Shown: positions 49,038-60,890, counted from the first letter of the stretch. The stretch is 64,000 bases of DNA from Taxillus chinensis (GCA_023512835.1 CM042089.1:13407759-13471758), one strand, 5' to 3'. The notes: generated by a model from the sequence alone, not told the origin. Translations and numbers: made by a program.

Positions 49038-49855
49038 TGTTGGCGTTAAATAATAATTTAGTCAATATTATTATGTTTAAATGTGATCCATTCATTGGAG
49101 CCGTTTCATGAGGTGGTAATTGTAATTAATTAGTAATTACATACTAATTCATTTGGGCAATTAAATCCATGAATAAGAAACGGTTAATTCTTCTCCCCTT
49201 TTTCGTAACCTCCCACACTATTATTATAACACATTTATTTTGATCCATGATGGCTGGAACAAATATTCAAAGAAAATGTGTTTCTTGTGTGTCTGATACG
49301 TGGGTTCACCAAGCCTGCTCTCTAAAGAAATTACACCATCTAATATTGAGAGAAAGGTTTGGAAACTAGCTATTGGAATTATAGAATCAACAAGAAGGAA
49401 AGGCATTTGATTTCATTGAATCAATCAAAGCCACTGGAAAAAGCAAAGTCAATCATTCTACAGAGATTGGAGGTGGTCATTTCAAATTTGAGACAACCAA
49501 TTTGAATGACCAGAATGTCCAGAATGTTGATATGAAGAAATTAGGCGTGGTCAACTGAAATGGTCAATTCAAATTTCAAATGACCAATTCAAATGACCAA
49601 AGGTTTCAGAATGCAGATTGCTGAAATTGTGAAGGTAGTCAATTGAAATTTCAAACGACCAATTCAATTGACCAGAGTACAATCTCTAATTAAATACTAA
49701 AGGCAATGGCTGGAGGTATTTTTATCGTTTCTATCTTATTGCTTCCGCTTTCATATATATGTTCATATGGTTTAAGAACATAATCGAGATGTGTATATAT
49801 ATATATTTCATATGTATATTCTGATTTACATTGGAGATGATTTATTTTCTCCACA
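49038..49855 (+). repeat. Copia 3' LTR
   Basis: Same length as the 5' LTR, with six transitions between them. Its right end lies 257 bp beyond the stop codon of the uL18-like gene on the opposite strand. Confidence 0.95.
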
Positions 49856-50111
49856 GTTTAGTTACATTCCGTTCAGACAAAATGAGACCCAACAATGCCC
49901 ATGATGTGTGGGTATTTTTAGTTCTGTGAAATTTTAGACTTATTTTTTAGACTTCATTTCTAAAAATGGGTGAACAACATAAGATTCCAATACGTACGTG
50001 GAACCATGCTGGTAAAAGCAAGCATCGCTCTTCTTGAATTTACAAGTTTGGTGCGGATGTTAGAGCCATATGTGGTCACAAAGGACCAATAAAATCAACG
50101 AACCAAACAGA

Positions 50112-51372
50112 TTAATAATATGAATACACAGTGTCGGAAGGGATCTGGCTACTCGTCTTGGCTCTTCTCTGTTTGAGCTTCACCTTCACATTAATGCCAT
50201 TATCAATGACGGACCCAAGTACGGTCTTAAGCTTCCCCTCTAACTTCTCATCCTTCCGTGGCGTGTAAACCACGTCGTGGATGTCATCGGCCAGAGCCCT
50301 CTGAGCCAGAGCTGCACCCACAGCAGCACAAGCAGCGAAGTTCCTGGTCGAGACGAGGTCAAATTTCATGTCCTTAGAAATGGAATGCGCCACTGCCACC
50401 ACCTTGCTCGTCGCTCTGTGAATGATGCAGGCCCGGACAGAGGCTTTGGATATGTAGATGTCCAAACAAAAGGGCTCGTGGTAGGGTGCAGTGCGTTGAT
50501 TAAATGAGGGACTTCTAATGTTCTTTCCGAGTGGAAGAGTCTCCCCCCATTGGAGCATATTTATCCCTGATAGATTTAGGAAGTTGCTCGAAGCTAGAGG
50601 CAATGATCTTGGTAGATTTGTCGCTCCCAAATGCTGCATTTTGCTTAGGTTCCTCCTCAGTTTTCTTGTTCTTTGGAGGCTCCTTGTTCTTGGTAGATTT
50701 GTCGCTCCCAAATGCTGCATATTGCGTAGGTTCCTCGTTAGTTTTCTTGTTCTTTGGAGACTCCTTGTTTTTGGTAGATTTGTTGCTCCCAAATGCTGCT
50801 TTTTGCTTAGGTTCCTCGTTAGTTTTCTTCTTCTTTGGAGACTCCTTGTTCTTGTTGTTCTTTTTCCTCTTCATATGGAAAGCCAAACTATACTCTTCGT
50901 ATTCCTTGGAGCCTTTGTCCATTTTATAGAACAAATCGCCGCGAATCCTCATATCCTCTATTTCATCAAAGCCCTGGAAATCAGCTGTCCCAATCTCATC
51001 ACCATCATCCACATCCTCTTCCCTAATGTCCACGGATCTTCCCTCCCACTGCGCGGAGGAGCTGTCCGCTCCTCTCCACGCCAGCGCTAAACCAGATGAA
51101 ACCTGCCAAGCATCAGGATCCACAAGCTCAATATTGTAACCGCCAGTCGGAGGCGTGGCGCTGGAAAACAGCGGCGAGAGATGGAAGTTGGTTGAAAAGT
51201 GATTTCCAGCAGTGTTGCTGTTATCCATACGGTTGATGGATACTGATTCAGTGCGACTCTTGTCAGCTGCTTCTACCACTACTCTTGAGGGCCGCGTGCA
51301 GAGGCTATGAAACCTTGAAAGAAGGAGAGAGGACAAGGCGCAGCTGCGTTTCGACCGACTTAGGAGGGACAT
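50112..51372 (-). pseudogene. Mitochondrial uL18-like (L18p/L5e family) gene with a frameshift
   Basis: The first 285-codon frame (51372-50515) begins with an Arg/Ser/Leu-rich, acid-free N-terminus (MSLLSRSKRSCALSSLLLSR) that looks like a mitochondrial presequence. It continues with GGYNIELVDPDAWQVSSGLA and an acidic stretch, then three 27-residue lysine-rich repeats (residues 178-258). It then loses frame at a run of six G (50543-50548 on the plus strand). In the next frame the protein continues with NIRSPSFNQRTAPYHEPFCL, ISKASVRACIIHRATSKVVA and the conserved ACAAVGAALAQRALADDIH. This is the L18p/L5e fold, ending near 50112. With one G fewer the two frames become one of about 420 codons. 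Some plant uL18-like proteins act in organellar ribosomes or intron splicing. Either the allele is broken or the base is a homopolymer read error. Confidence 0.8.
50599..50841 (-). repeat. Coding minisatellite, 81-bp unit x3
   Basis: Three diverged copies of an 81-bp unit encode 27 residues each, of the pattern SPKNKKTNEEPTQYAAFGSD followed by KSTKNKE. The unit length is a multiple of three, so copy-number change keeps frame. A second minus-strand frame through the last copies is also free of stops. This makes the overlapping frame starting at 50792 look like a separate gene; it is not. Confidence 0.85.
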
Positions 51373-51714
51373 TCTGTGTTAATCTGTATCGACGACTCTA
51401 GTAGCACTTCTAAGCGTCAAAACGTCGAACAGTTGGTGTGCGATGGCGTGTTACCTACTGAAACAATACCTTCCTTCCCTCTCTGATTACACCCGCTTGG
51501 AGAAGCACAATTTGAGGGTGCTCCCCATGTTGATGGTCGGATTGAGAGGCTTTGGAAAAAAAGAAAAAAAGAAATTATTAATCTGTTTGCTGTTATATTG
51601 TTAGGAGTACGACTGTACGAGGAGGGCTCAGCTGACGAAATTGGAGGAGGCAACTATCACTCACTCACTGTAACAGCGTAGGACGGTAACATGGGATTTT
51701 TAGTTCCCAACTAA

Positions 51715-51746
<32 letters not shown>

Positions 51747-52717
51747 TAAATTATAATTTAATTATTTTTAAATTATAATTTAAAAATAATTTATATTTAA
51801 TATAAAAAGATAATATGTTTTTAAAAAGTATGTATTTTTTAAAGTTAGATTAAATATTTTAAGGAAAAATAATATTTAGTAGACTCAAGTAATAAAATAG
51901 AAAAAAATAAAAAAAATTATTTAACCTCCGAAAGAATTGGATTTAAATTTTAAAAATAAAAAGTAATTTTTAAAAACATTTATTGGCTTCACTATTTTTA
52001 AAACCATTTTTAAGTTTATATTATTATTAAATTAGGATGAACTTACACTAGATACAGTTTATTAAACTGTTTTCAAGTGGACCTCTTTAATTTTCTTATT
52101 TTTAAATTATAATGCAATGCGAAAATTAAAACTCATATTAAGAACAATTCCAATCCACTATGTATTATTTACACGTAAAGAGTAAAATTAAAATTTTATG
52201 CCCCAACATGATATTCACATGGCTCTCTGTATCTAAAAAATACTATATTAACTCTTAACATTTGAAGACTCATTATTTATTATTTACATTTTATTTTTTT
52301 ATTTTTTTAACTTTCTCTCTCTTCTCTCGTTTCTCTGTCAATGCTCTCCCATCTCTTTTCTCCCTCAACGCCTTAGCAACACCACCGCCGTCGTGTATTC
52401 TTTCACTATTTTGGATCTCAATCAGTGCCTCCTCATCGCCCTCCCGTTGTGGCTCCTTGCCTTTCTCTCCATCTCCACCACCAACACGTTTGCTGCCTTA
52501 CTATTGAAGGTCGTCCCCAGGATCTCCGCCATGCGGATCTTCGAGCCCCAACCTATACCGGAAGGGTATGGGTGTCATTGCGCGACGGGCAAATCTTCGA
52601 TGCCAGGCGGGGGTGCCGCTGCGCGACAGGCAGATCTTTGATGCCAAGCGAGGATGCCGCTGCCCGACAGGCAGGGGAGAGGGAGAAGCTATGTGTTGGC
52701 CTTTCACATACGAGATC
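51373..52717. other. Intergenic sequence with a GC-rich patch
   Basis: The left part holds the uL18-like promoter and a perfect (AAT)n/(ATT)n inverted run at 51715-51747. Around 52560-52680 a unit of about 50 bp containing GCGACAGGCAGATCTTTGAT is repeated 2-3 times with changes. Open frames there have no domains. Confidence 0.45.
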
Positions 52718-53562
52718 TGTCACGCCCCCAAATCCTGAAAACAACAGAACTAGGAACACGACTTCCCCACACCCACACTATAGGGGTCGAGGGGATTAGT
52801 GTTCAACCCAATCATGTAGAACTCCACAACAGGGGTAGAATTGTACTTCCCAATGTATTCAATTCAAGATTTATTAAAATGATACGACATTGCATTCAAT
52901 TCCCACAATATCCAACACACAGAATAACTCACATATAAGTTTCACCAACAAGGTTCTACAACTGCCACGGACCCAAGTCCGGGAAATAAAATGATAAAAT
53001 AAAATAAAAACAAATCATCTACTAAATAAATTCTACACCAAGGATGTTCCGTCCTACTTCACTATGGCTCCACCAGCTACTCCCTACAACCTGTAAGAAA
53101 TAAAAAAAAAATAAAGTAGGGTGAGCACGAATGCCCAGTAGGTGATCCCCATCTCCAGTACTCTATTACATGAATTCAGGGCCGGCCCCGAGATCTAGGG
53201 GGCCCAAGGTGGTGATTAAGTTTGGGGCCCTTGTCTCCTACACATTCTAAGATAATAATAATATTTGTATTTATATATTAAACTATCGATTTTTATTACT
53301 ATTATTATTTTACTATAACTATAAGAACAATATAAAATTAAAAACATATACTATTATGGAAATCATAAATTAAAAGAAAATACAATAATCAAAATAAATT
53401 AATTAACATAACATACCTGATAGAAATTATTGTCTTCATAAATAAGTAAAATAAATCTTTTAAAAAGTTAATTTCATCTTCTTCTACAATTCGAAAAGAA
53501 AAAATATGTTAATCACAAGAAATAAAAGAAATATAAATTTACAATATTGAATATTCAATTTG

Positions 53563-55389
53563 CTAAATTACCTTAAAAATCATTTGAGTTTGTTTGTTCT
53601 TCTTGCATTTTCTGCTGCAAAAATCACTAATCACATCTTCATAATTAATAGTCTTCGCCAAATCACTTTCAATAAATAACAGAGCTAGCCCATTCAGTCT
53701 TTCTTGTGACATTGTTGACCGAAGATAAGATTTGATCAATTTCAACTTTGAGAAACTTCTTTCTCCAGAGGCAACTGTGACTGGTATTGTTAATAATATC
53801 ATATATGCAATATATGCATTCGGAAAACAACCATCCATTATTTTCAAATAATTCAACACATCAATCGGCTTCTTCGTTTTATTAGAAAACTGTTCTTTCA
53901 AGACCTTCAATTCTAAAAACAAATCTCTACCATCAATATCAAAAAGTTCTTCATATTTAAGAAATTCCTCAAGTTTGTGACAATAGGTCTTCAAGCATTC
54001 ATTACTAATAGAATTTAACTTCTTCAAATCAAATAAAAATCCAAATTTTTGCTCATACAATTGAAACTACTCAAATCGATTCTTCAATGAAGAAATACCT
54101 TGATCCATAATATACAAGAAGTAATTCACTCTAAAAGATTCTTCTCAGATTGGGTCATTTCTTGGCTTGCATTCTCATCAAAATGTTTCTTCCTACGAAT
54201 GATATGTTTTTCTCGAAATTTTGGCTGAATTTTCATTGTAGATGCAACTTCCTTAGCTTCAATTATGGCCTCAACAAATCCATTTTCTCTATAACTTTCA
54301 AAAAAAGTAATAAGCCCTTTCAATTGTTGTATAAGAACATCAATATTCATATCTTCACTTGAAAAGTCTTGCTAACATGATAACGACAAACAATAGATTG
54401 TGCCAAATAATCATACCAACTAAGAACTCAAAATTTTCAAGTTCATATTCAGAAGGGACTTAGCTTCACTTAATATTTTGTTATATTCATCCGGATCTGC
54501 TAATAAAAGTAAAGCATCTCTTATTTCAGGAGCTTGATACCTTATTGCTTTGACACTTTCAACATGACTCTCCCAACGTGTTGATGACAATGGCTTAAGT
54601 GTGAGACCTCTTACATTATCCTTGAAAATATTCCACCGCTTTGTAGAAGATGAGAACAAAACATAAATGCGTTGCACTACTCCAAAAAATGTTTTTGCTT
54701 GAAAACAACAATTAGCCATATCACAAAGTGCAAGGTTAAGACTATGACAACCACAAGGTGTAAAGAATGCTCTAGGATTTATATCTATCAACCTTTTCTG
54801 TACACCTTTATGTTTCCCTCTCATATTAGAACCATTGTCATATCCCTGTCCCCTTATATCCCCAATATCAAGATTAAGATTTTTCAACACTTTTAAAAGC
54901 ACATTAAAAAGTCCTTCCCCAGATGTATCATCAACTTTCAAAAATTCTATAAAAAACTCCTTTATTTTTATTGAGATGTTGAAGTATCCACACACCTTAT
55001 AACAAGAGACATTTGTTCTTCATGGCTTGTGTCTGGAGTACAATCAAGTATAACTGAAAAGTATTTCACATTCTTGATTGTTTCAACAATAACATTTTTT
55101 ATCTTATTTGCCAACCTTTGAATAAATTCATTTTGTATCTTATGACTAAGATGGTGAGTATGAATCTTACCTCTTTGGATACGTTGAAGGTGCTCATGCA
55201 TTACTGGATCAAATTCAGCAATCATTTCAATAATTTTCAAAAAGGTTCCATTATGCTTTTGATAAATCTTCTCATTATCCCCACGAAATGTCATATTAGT
55301 TTCACCAAGAGTCTTCACAACAGCAAGAATCCTTAATAATACTTGTTTCCAATGTTCTTTTTCTTTGTTGATTACATCTTGAGCACATT
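53563..55389 (-). pseudogene. hAT transposase, DUF4371 and C-terminal dimerisation part
   Basis: Reading right to left, the frame enters after the CACTA insertion with CSECAQDVINKEKEHWKQVL. It continues with FSVILDCTPDTSHEEQMSLV (catalytic-core Asp region), then a 1-nt frameshift near 54985. Next come the conserved GQGYDNGSNMRGKHKGVQ and PCGCHSLNLALCDMA, then LSSTRWESHVESVKAIR near 54560. Further breaks lie near 54410 and 54090. The end carries the hAT dimerisation motif [20 protein letters not shown] followed by [12 protein letters not shown]. This is the TTF/ZMYM-like class of plant hAT transposases that cut and reinsert DNA. At least three lesions besides the insertion make it inactive. 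Confidence 0.92.
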
Positions 55390-55737
55390 CACTACAAAAA
55401 AAAATTAGCCTTTGAGACGGAGTCAAAACCGTCCCTACTAGAAATACAATTTCGTCTCAAATTAGTATTTGGGACGGTTTTAAGTCATCGCATAGCCGTC
55501 TCAATTCTGGCGTCCCAAATGGAATTTTTGGGACGGAACACATCTTTCCGTCCCAATTTTTTTTTGCAACGACTTCAAACCGTCCCAACATTAATTTACT
55601 TAATTAATTAAATTTAATAAAATTTGGGATGGTTTAGTTCGTCTGAAATTTTTTACAATGGTTTTTTCCGTCCCTAAATATTTGCAACGATTTTATCAGT
55701 CCCAACATAAATTCGGTTATATCCCATTTTGTGACAG

Positions 55738-55925
55738 TATATATCCGTCCCTAAATACTAATTTGGGACGCTTTGTTATCCGTCCCTAAATACTAATTTA
55801 GGACGCTTTATTATCCGTCCCTAAATACTAATTTAAGATGTTTTTTTATCCGTCCCTAAATACTAATTTGGGACGCTTTATTATCCGTCCCTAAATACTA
55901 ATTTGGGATTTTTTTTATCCATTTC
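55738..55925. repeat. CACTA sub-terminal tandem array, about 35-bp unit x5
   Basis: Five head-to-tail copies of a unit containing CCGTCCCTAAATACTAATTT followed by GGGACGCTTT-like sequence. Each unit has CGTCCC and its inverse GGGACG. Such sub-terminal repeats in CACTA elements are binding sites for the element's regulatory protein. Isolated copies occur at the other end (61750-61950). Confidence 0.85.
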
Positions 55926-56190
55926 TAAATATCATTTCTCACCATTTTATAAATTTGTCCCAAAGTTCTTTTTTCTATTGAATAAAATTGATGTATCCAT
56001 ATAAAATCATATCCATAAAATGGTGTATCCACATAAAATCAAATCCACAATATGATGTATCTATATAAAATTAAATCCACAAAATGATGTATCCATGTAA
56101 TATCAAATCCACAAAATGATATGTATCCATAAAAAATCCAATCCCATAGAAAATTATGTGCTAGTTAAATATTGCACATTTATTCATTAA

Positions 56191-56490
56191 TTATATGGTT
56201 GGAAATGAATCTAGTGCCAAGGTTTCATCTGAATCAGAAGATTGATGATTGCTATGAAAAGGAGGCTGCGATAAACCCCGAGCTAGCAACTCTGTAATCG
56301 AGGCCAGAGTGCTAACCAATGTAGCAATCATCCTAGCTTGTTCTTGTTGTACTCGCATCATTTCAGCCATCTGTTTCTTCATGAGCATCATCTCTTGACC
56401 ATGCTTCTCCTCAATTCGAGCAGTTTCCTTCTCAGCCAATTTAGCTCTAGCCAATGCCTAAGAGGCCATAGTCTCATATTGCAGATGAAC
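56191..56490 (-). pseudogene. Plant transposase (Ptta/En/Spm-type) remnant, downstream part
   Basis: The frame reads ARAKLAEKETARIEEKHGQE, MMLMKKQMAEMMRVQQEQAR and onward into a serine/glutamine-rich tail. This charged, coiled-coil C-terminus is typical of the accessory protein of plant CACTA elements. A TAG replaces a probable Gln codon just upstream (near 56453-56455). The frame connects across the solo LTR to the part at 58826-58930 when the LTR and one TATAG are removed. Confidence 0.6.
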
Positions 56491-56495
56491 TATAG

Positions 56496-58819
56496 TGTAA
56501 AGACTCGTATTTGGGTAGTTTTGAGAGATAGTCATTCTATGGGAATGTAACTATCTGGACGGTAGTGTAGCCGTCGATGCGAGCATTTCGACTGTACTTG
56601 GGCCCGATTTCGAGTCGGGGCCCCGTTTGACCCGATTGTTGACTTTTTGGGGTTTATTGGTTGACTTTGCGTTTGAGCAGTCATTTGAGTGTGATAATAT
56701 CTGAACAATGTTGTGCTCGTTATTTCGAGCATTTTGACAGTAATTTGAATCAATTTGGAGTTCGTGACCTCGGGAGGTCAATTATTGCGTTCGGGTCAAT
56801 TATTGTTGGGAGGCCAATTATTGGCAACGGTATATATATAATTAAGAACTGCCTTATATCTTTAATTGCCAATTATTGGTACGTGCATGTTTGAGCAAGA
56901 GAGAGAGAGAGAGAGAGAGAGAAGGTGAAGAGCGTAGAGCTTTCTTGGCGATTGGAGCTCGTGGATCGCAAAGAATCTTCCAGGTAGGTGATTCTAACTC
57001 CTTATATGATTCATAGTAGGCTTAGCATGCTTAATTTGGGTGAAATCATGGAATTTGGGGGTGAACCTTAAGATTTGGGGGAAACCCAATTTTTGGTTGA
57101 ATCTTGTGATTTAAATGCATAAAAGAGGTATTTCTGTTGATTACATTAAATTTAGAGTTATTTAAGACGTGTAATGGGTGTATATCAAAATAAATGTGTT
57201 TATGAGTGTTTGGGGTTGCTGGGTTGCCGTTCTAGCTGAGAAAATTGGCAAAAACGACGATGAACAGTGTTTTTCCGGGCTAAGTGAATAGTGTTTCCGG
57301 GACTAAGTGAACAGTGTTTTTCCGGGACTAAGTGAATAGTGTTTCTGGGACTAAGTGAACAGTATTTTTCCGGGACTAAGTGAATAGTATTTTTTCGGGA
57401 CTAAGTGAATAGTGTTTTCGGGACTAAGTGAATAGTGTTTTTCCGGGCTAAGTGAACAGTGTTTTCCGGATCAGTAGTCCGGAGGAGTTAGTCCGGATCA
57501 GTAGTCCGGAGTAGTTAGTCCGGATCAGTAGTCCGGAGTAATCAGTCCGCAGCATCAAATCCGTAGCAGTGAAACAGTGATCCGTAGCATCAGTCCGGAG
57601 CATCAAATCCGTAGGAGTGAAACAAGTGTTCATTCGCGCAGTCTGCACCGCACCGCACTGACATTTACATTGTAAACCATTATGCCTCAAGTATTATACT
57701 TAAGTTACAATGTAAATAACGAAATACCCCCCATTTGGATTCAAAGAAAAATACTAGAAAAATTAATTCCCACTATTTCAAAATGTGAAAATTGGGTTTT
57801 AGTGTAAAAACTCGGAAAAACCCAAAAGTTTGTAGTGGTGAATTTTTGGAAAGTGGGGTTAGACATCTCGGAAAAATCCCCAAAAATCAAATTATCTTAT
57901 TTATGATAAGGAAACCCAATGCCGGGACTTTTAATTTCAAGAAAATAGCTGCTATGAGTACTTCCTTCATAAATCAAGGGTTGAAGATTCACTTGTGAAG
58001 ACTGGCTACAATTCTAAAGGAAATGTTGAGAATGACATGCCATACTAATGTTAGTATGTTGATGTGAGGTATTGGGGCATGGACTCCGTGACTTGTTTGG
58101 GTTCTCACCGTAATGCACCGATGGTGCTATGTGGTTGACGTGGCAGGCATATGAACCGATGGCAGGCTTGTGTGGCGACTGTGGCCGGGCATATTGCGCT
58201 GTGGACAGGCTAAGGCCTGCGTTGAGCCGTTGAGCTCGGGGAGCTAGGGCTGAGTGCTCTGAGCTGGGATCCCATGGAGGATCGTGGACAAGTTGTCCTG
58301 ATGTGTTGTTGCAGGCTGGGTCCTGATGATTGTGTACACTACACGGTGCACGAGTACACTGAGCATATAGTATAAACTTATATGTGTTGCATGCTGTGGA
58401 GTGTTAGGGTCACCTACTGAGCTTGTCGCTCACCCCTACTTGTTGCTTACCCTTTTCAGGTGTGACCCGAGACTAGTGGAGGACTTTCTTCCAGGAGGAC
58501 GCCCACTACTCTGATGTATGATACAGTTATATTCTGTATTATTTTATGTGATATCCCGGACATGGGTCCGTGGACAGTTGTATTTGCATACTGTATGATG
58601 TGATGTCTGTATGACTGTTTGACTCTTTGTATGCATGATGATATATGGGAAAGTACAGGATTACCCTTGATGTATGATCGTACAAGGGTTGCATATTTTG
58701 AGACAACACCCTGGTGTAGTCTCTATTGGTGCTAGTCACCAACCCCTTGACCTTTCGGGTGCGGGCAAGGGGAAGTCATGTACCCGGTTCTGGGTTCCCT
58801 GGAATTCGGGGGCGTGACA
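56496..58819 (-). mobile_element. Solo LTR (large, TGTCACGCCCC family), copy 2, inverted
   Basis: On the minus strand it starts TGTCACGCCCCCGAATTCC and ends CGAGTCTTTACA. TATAG flanks it on both sides (56491-56495 and 58820-58824). It is 2324 bp, collinear with copy 1 (10643-13016) on both sides of an internal variable array. A (GA)n tract lies at 56899-56921. No internal retrotransposon sequence adjoins, so it is solo. It interrupts the CACTA transposase remnant. Confidence 0.93.
57240..57625 (-). repeat. Variable tandem arrays inside solo LTR copy 2
   Basis: Two adjacent arrays. Around 57275-57465 there are about eight units of GGGACTAAGTGAATAGTGTT type (25-28 bp). Around 57466-57620 there are units of GGATCAGTAGTCCGGAGTAG type. 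Copy 1 has an unrelated array at the same point. Confidence 0.85.
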
Positions 58820-58825
58820 TATAGT

Positions 58826-58930
58826 CCCTGGAGGAATCAATCCCACAAGAGGTATGCGTCCACGTTTTGCATTTCCCATCACTTCGAGTAACGCCTTATC
58901 TCTTGGGAGATCACATCTAGCCGAAAACAA
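58826..58930 (-). pseudogene. Plant transposase (Ptta/En/Spm-type) remnant, upstream part
   Basis: Reads SARCDLPRDKALLEVMGNAK followed by RGRIPLVGLIPPG, then meets the solo LTR. The frame continues on the other side of the LTR at 56490. Upstream coding sequence was not found. Confidence 0.6.
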
Positions 58931-59341
58931 AAGAGAGTAAACCTTATACTATCCGAATGACAAACTATATTTTAACGCAATTAATTAAAAATAAATAATT
59001 AACAAACTCAAAGTCAAACGAAGACTCGGGTGAGTCTTGCAGGTGAGAAGCAAGATCAATTGCTTCAGGAGGCATCCGTTTTTGGAACACCTAAACCAAG
59101 ATACAGCTGAAGTTCAGGATAAATTTTACATATATTTGAGCTGCAACAAACCAAAGTGATGGTTTCCTCAACATTTAACAGATACAATTAAAATCATGTG
59201 TCAACTTTGTACCAATCGATGGCAAGGGATATAGTATGCCAAATTTAGTTTCCACGATCCAGGAGTATACTTAATATAAAACCTTATTTGATTTGATTGT
59301 AAAAACAGGGTATTACTAATTTAAGAATCCTTGAGGTTCAC

Positions 59342-59793
59342 CTTGTGCCAAGGATGCGCTTTGATCTGTGGAAACTTAAAATCAGTATAATCTAGATTCA
59401 TACATGGAATTTCTTCCCGCCTAGGAGTACCAAGAACCTACAACAGAAAAACTTTAGGAATGACATACAACGGCAGCAGCTAAGAACCTGTCAAATAAAG
59501 TCATCAAAAGGAACCTTGATAATTTCAACAAGCTGATCCACTGCATTTTCTCCATGAAACAATGGCTATTTAAAAGGTTGTGGAAACATCAGTAAAGAAT
59601 AACATTAATACAGATTTTAACAAGCAAAAAAAGTTTAGAACAGAAAAAATATTGCCAACCTGGCCAAGAAAAAGCTCCGCAAGAACACAGCCAACAGACC
59701 AAATATCAATGGAGGTTGTATATTCTGTAGCACCAAATATGAGTTTTGGGGCCTGATAGAAACGAGAACAAATATACAATATGTTTGCTTCAC
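59342..59793 (-). pseudogene. Captured GSK3/shaggy-like kinase fragment with introns
   Basis: Three exons with intact GT-AG borders. 59793-59660 reads [20 protein letters not shown] and [18 protein letters not shown] (activation loop and helix F). 59565-59515 reads PLFHGENAVDQLVEIIK. 59437-59342 reads [20 protein letters not shown] and [11 protein letters not shown]. Exons of 51 and 96 nt and their phases match plant GSK3 genes. Introns are kept, so capture was from DNA, not an mRNA copy. A possible remnant of the preceding exon lies near 59985-60010. APE has become APK, and the N-lobe and the catalytic loop are absent, so no active kinase could be made. Confidence 0.88.
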
Positions 59794-59799
59794 CTGCAA

Positions 59800-60890
59800 T
59801 CTAACCATTACAAGTACAATATTAAGGTTGGAAATATAATTTCCAAAGGGAAACAACTACAAAGAAGGGCTGCCACTATGATGGTATTTATGCAGATGAA
59901 AGTATTCACACAACATTACTCCAAGATTGACTCCTTACATAATAAGAACTTATTTCAAACTTTACTAGTAATTAAAAACTTACAACAGTTTTGGCACCCA
60001 ATTGCACTCACAGCCCAAGGCTCAAAATGAAATTGAAATCAACAAGTTTCAGTTAGAAAATCTTTTCGCAGAACCAAAGGATTCATGATAGCCGAAACGT
60101 GTAAACGGTTTAATTCATAGTATACATTCTGAAAAACAATAATTTCCCAGAAATCACTGCTCCTAGGGAACAATAAACCAGTGCAGAAGCTAAAACACCG
60201 AAAGTAAAGTATTGTAATCAAACAGTGGCAATTTATTTAGCAAACAATAAATACAGCGGTGTGGTTGCTGATTCACAATATGCAACATTCACTAAATTAA
60301 GAGCAGAGTATGGTAGGAGTGTATAGCACGCTCTCCCAAATGTCATAATATGACACTTGGGAGGACATATTTATCCCTAGTGTCATCATATGATACAACA
60401 TACAGTGAAAGAGGAGGGCATGTGAAATGAAGAGAAAGGTATAAGAGAAAGAACAAAAGAATATGTTATATCCTGTAAATAGTGATTAAATTAATTTCTG
60501 CATATATTTTTCCAGGTCCAACTTAGAATCAATGATCTGAGATATTTTGTAATTTGCGCACATCACATCTCAACAGGAGACAACAACTACACGAAACGCC
60601 AAAATAGACTAAGGGCAGCACATAAGTCCATACACAGAAGGCAACACACAAAACGACAAAAGAGCAATAGCCCATTTATTCTCAAGGACCTAAAACCAAA
60701 AGTACATCAAGTCATATAGAAGGCAGCACATGAGTCCAGAACACAACGCACAAGTCACCTAAAACACTCCAAAGCTTTTGAACTCCAAACAATGTATACA
60801 CATATTACCAATTATATTGATAAAAGTAAATGTAATTCTCAAGCATAATTGAAATAAAATTGTCACCAGCTTAAAAACAAAACAAGTATA
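59800..60890. other. Interior of the CACTA element, unassigned
   Basis: AT-rich with no domain I recognise. A splice-acceptor-like CAG precedes a minus-strand frame near 60130 (YYELNRLHVSAIMNPLVL) of unknown origin. Near 60345-60395 TGTCATAATATGACAC and a relaxed copy form a short palindromic repeat. Confidence 0.4.

Larger units (their letters stand above)
43282..49855 (+). mobile_element. Ty1/copia LTR retrotransposon, near-complete
   Basis: Two 818-bp direct LTRs (43282-44099 and 49038-49855), both with TG...CA ends, enclose a copia-order interior (gag, protease, integrase, reverse transcriptase, RNase H). The flanks GTGTA (43277-43281) and GTTTA (49856-49860) are a target duplication with one change. 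By my alignment the LTRs differ at six positions, all transitions (about 0.7%), so the insertion is recent on plant LTR time scales. The coding frame is nevertheless broken, so this copy would not move on its own. Confidence 0.97.

Noticed and set aside
50543..50548. Programmed ribosomal frameshifting at the G6 run
   Set aside because: No slippery heptamer with a supporting structure was evident, and nuclear plant genes of this family are not known to use it. A one-base indel is simpler.
50112..50792. The 226-codon minus frame as a separate gene overlapping the uL18-like gene
   Set aside because: Its first part is the shifted reading of the coding minisatellite. Only its C-terminal part is a real domain, which belongs with the upstream frame.
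57240..57625. CRISPR-like repeat array
   Set aside because: Repeats are degenerate, of variable spacing and lack unique spacers. They lie inside a plant LTR.
60039..60221. Additional GSK3 exons upstream of the captured fragment
   Set aside because: A CAG acceptor-like site precedes an open stretch, but the translation does not match the kinase N-lobe or catalytic loop.
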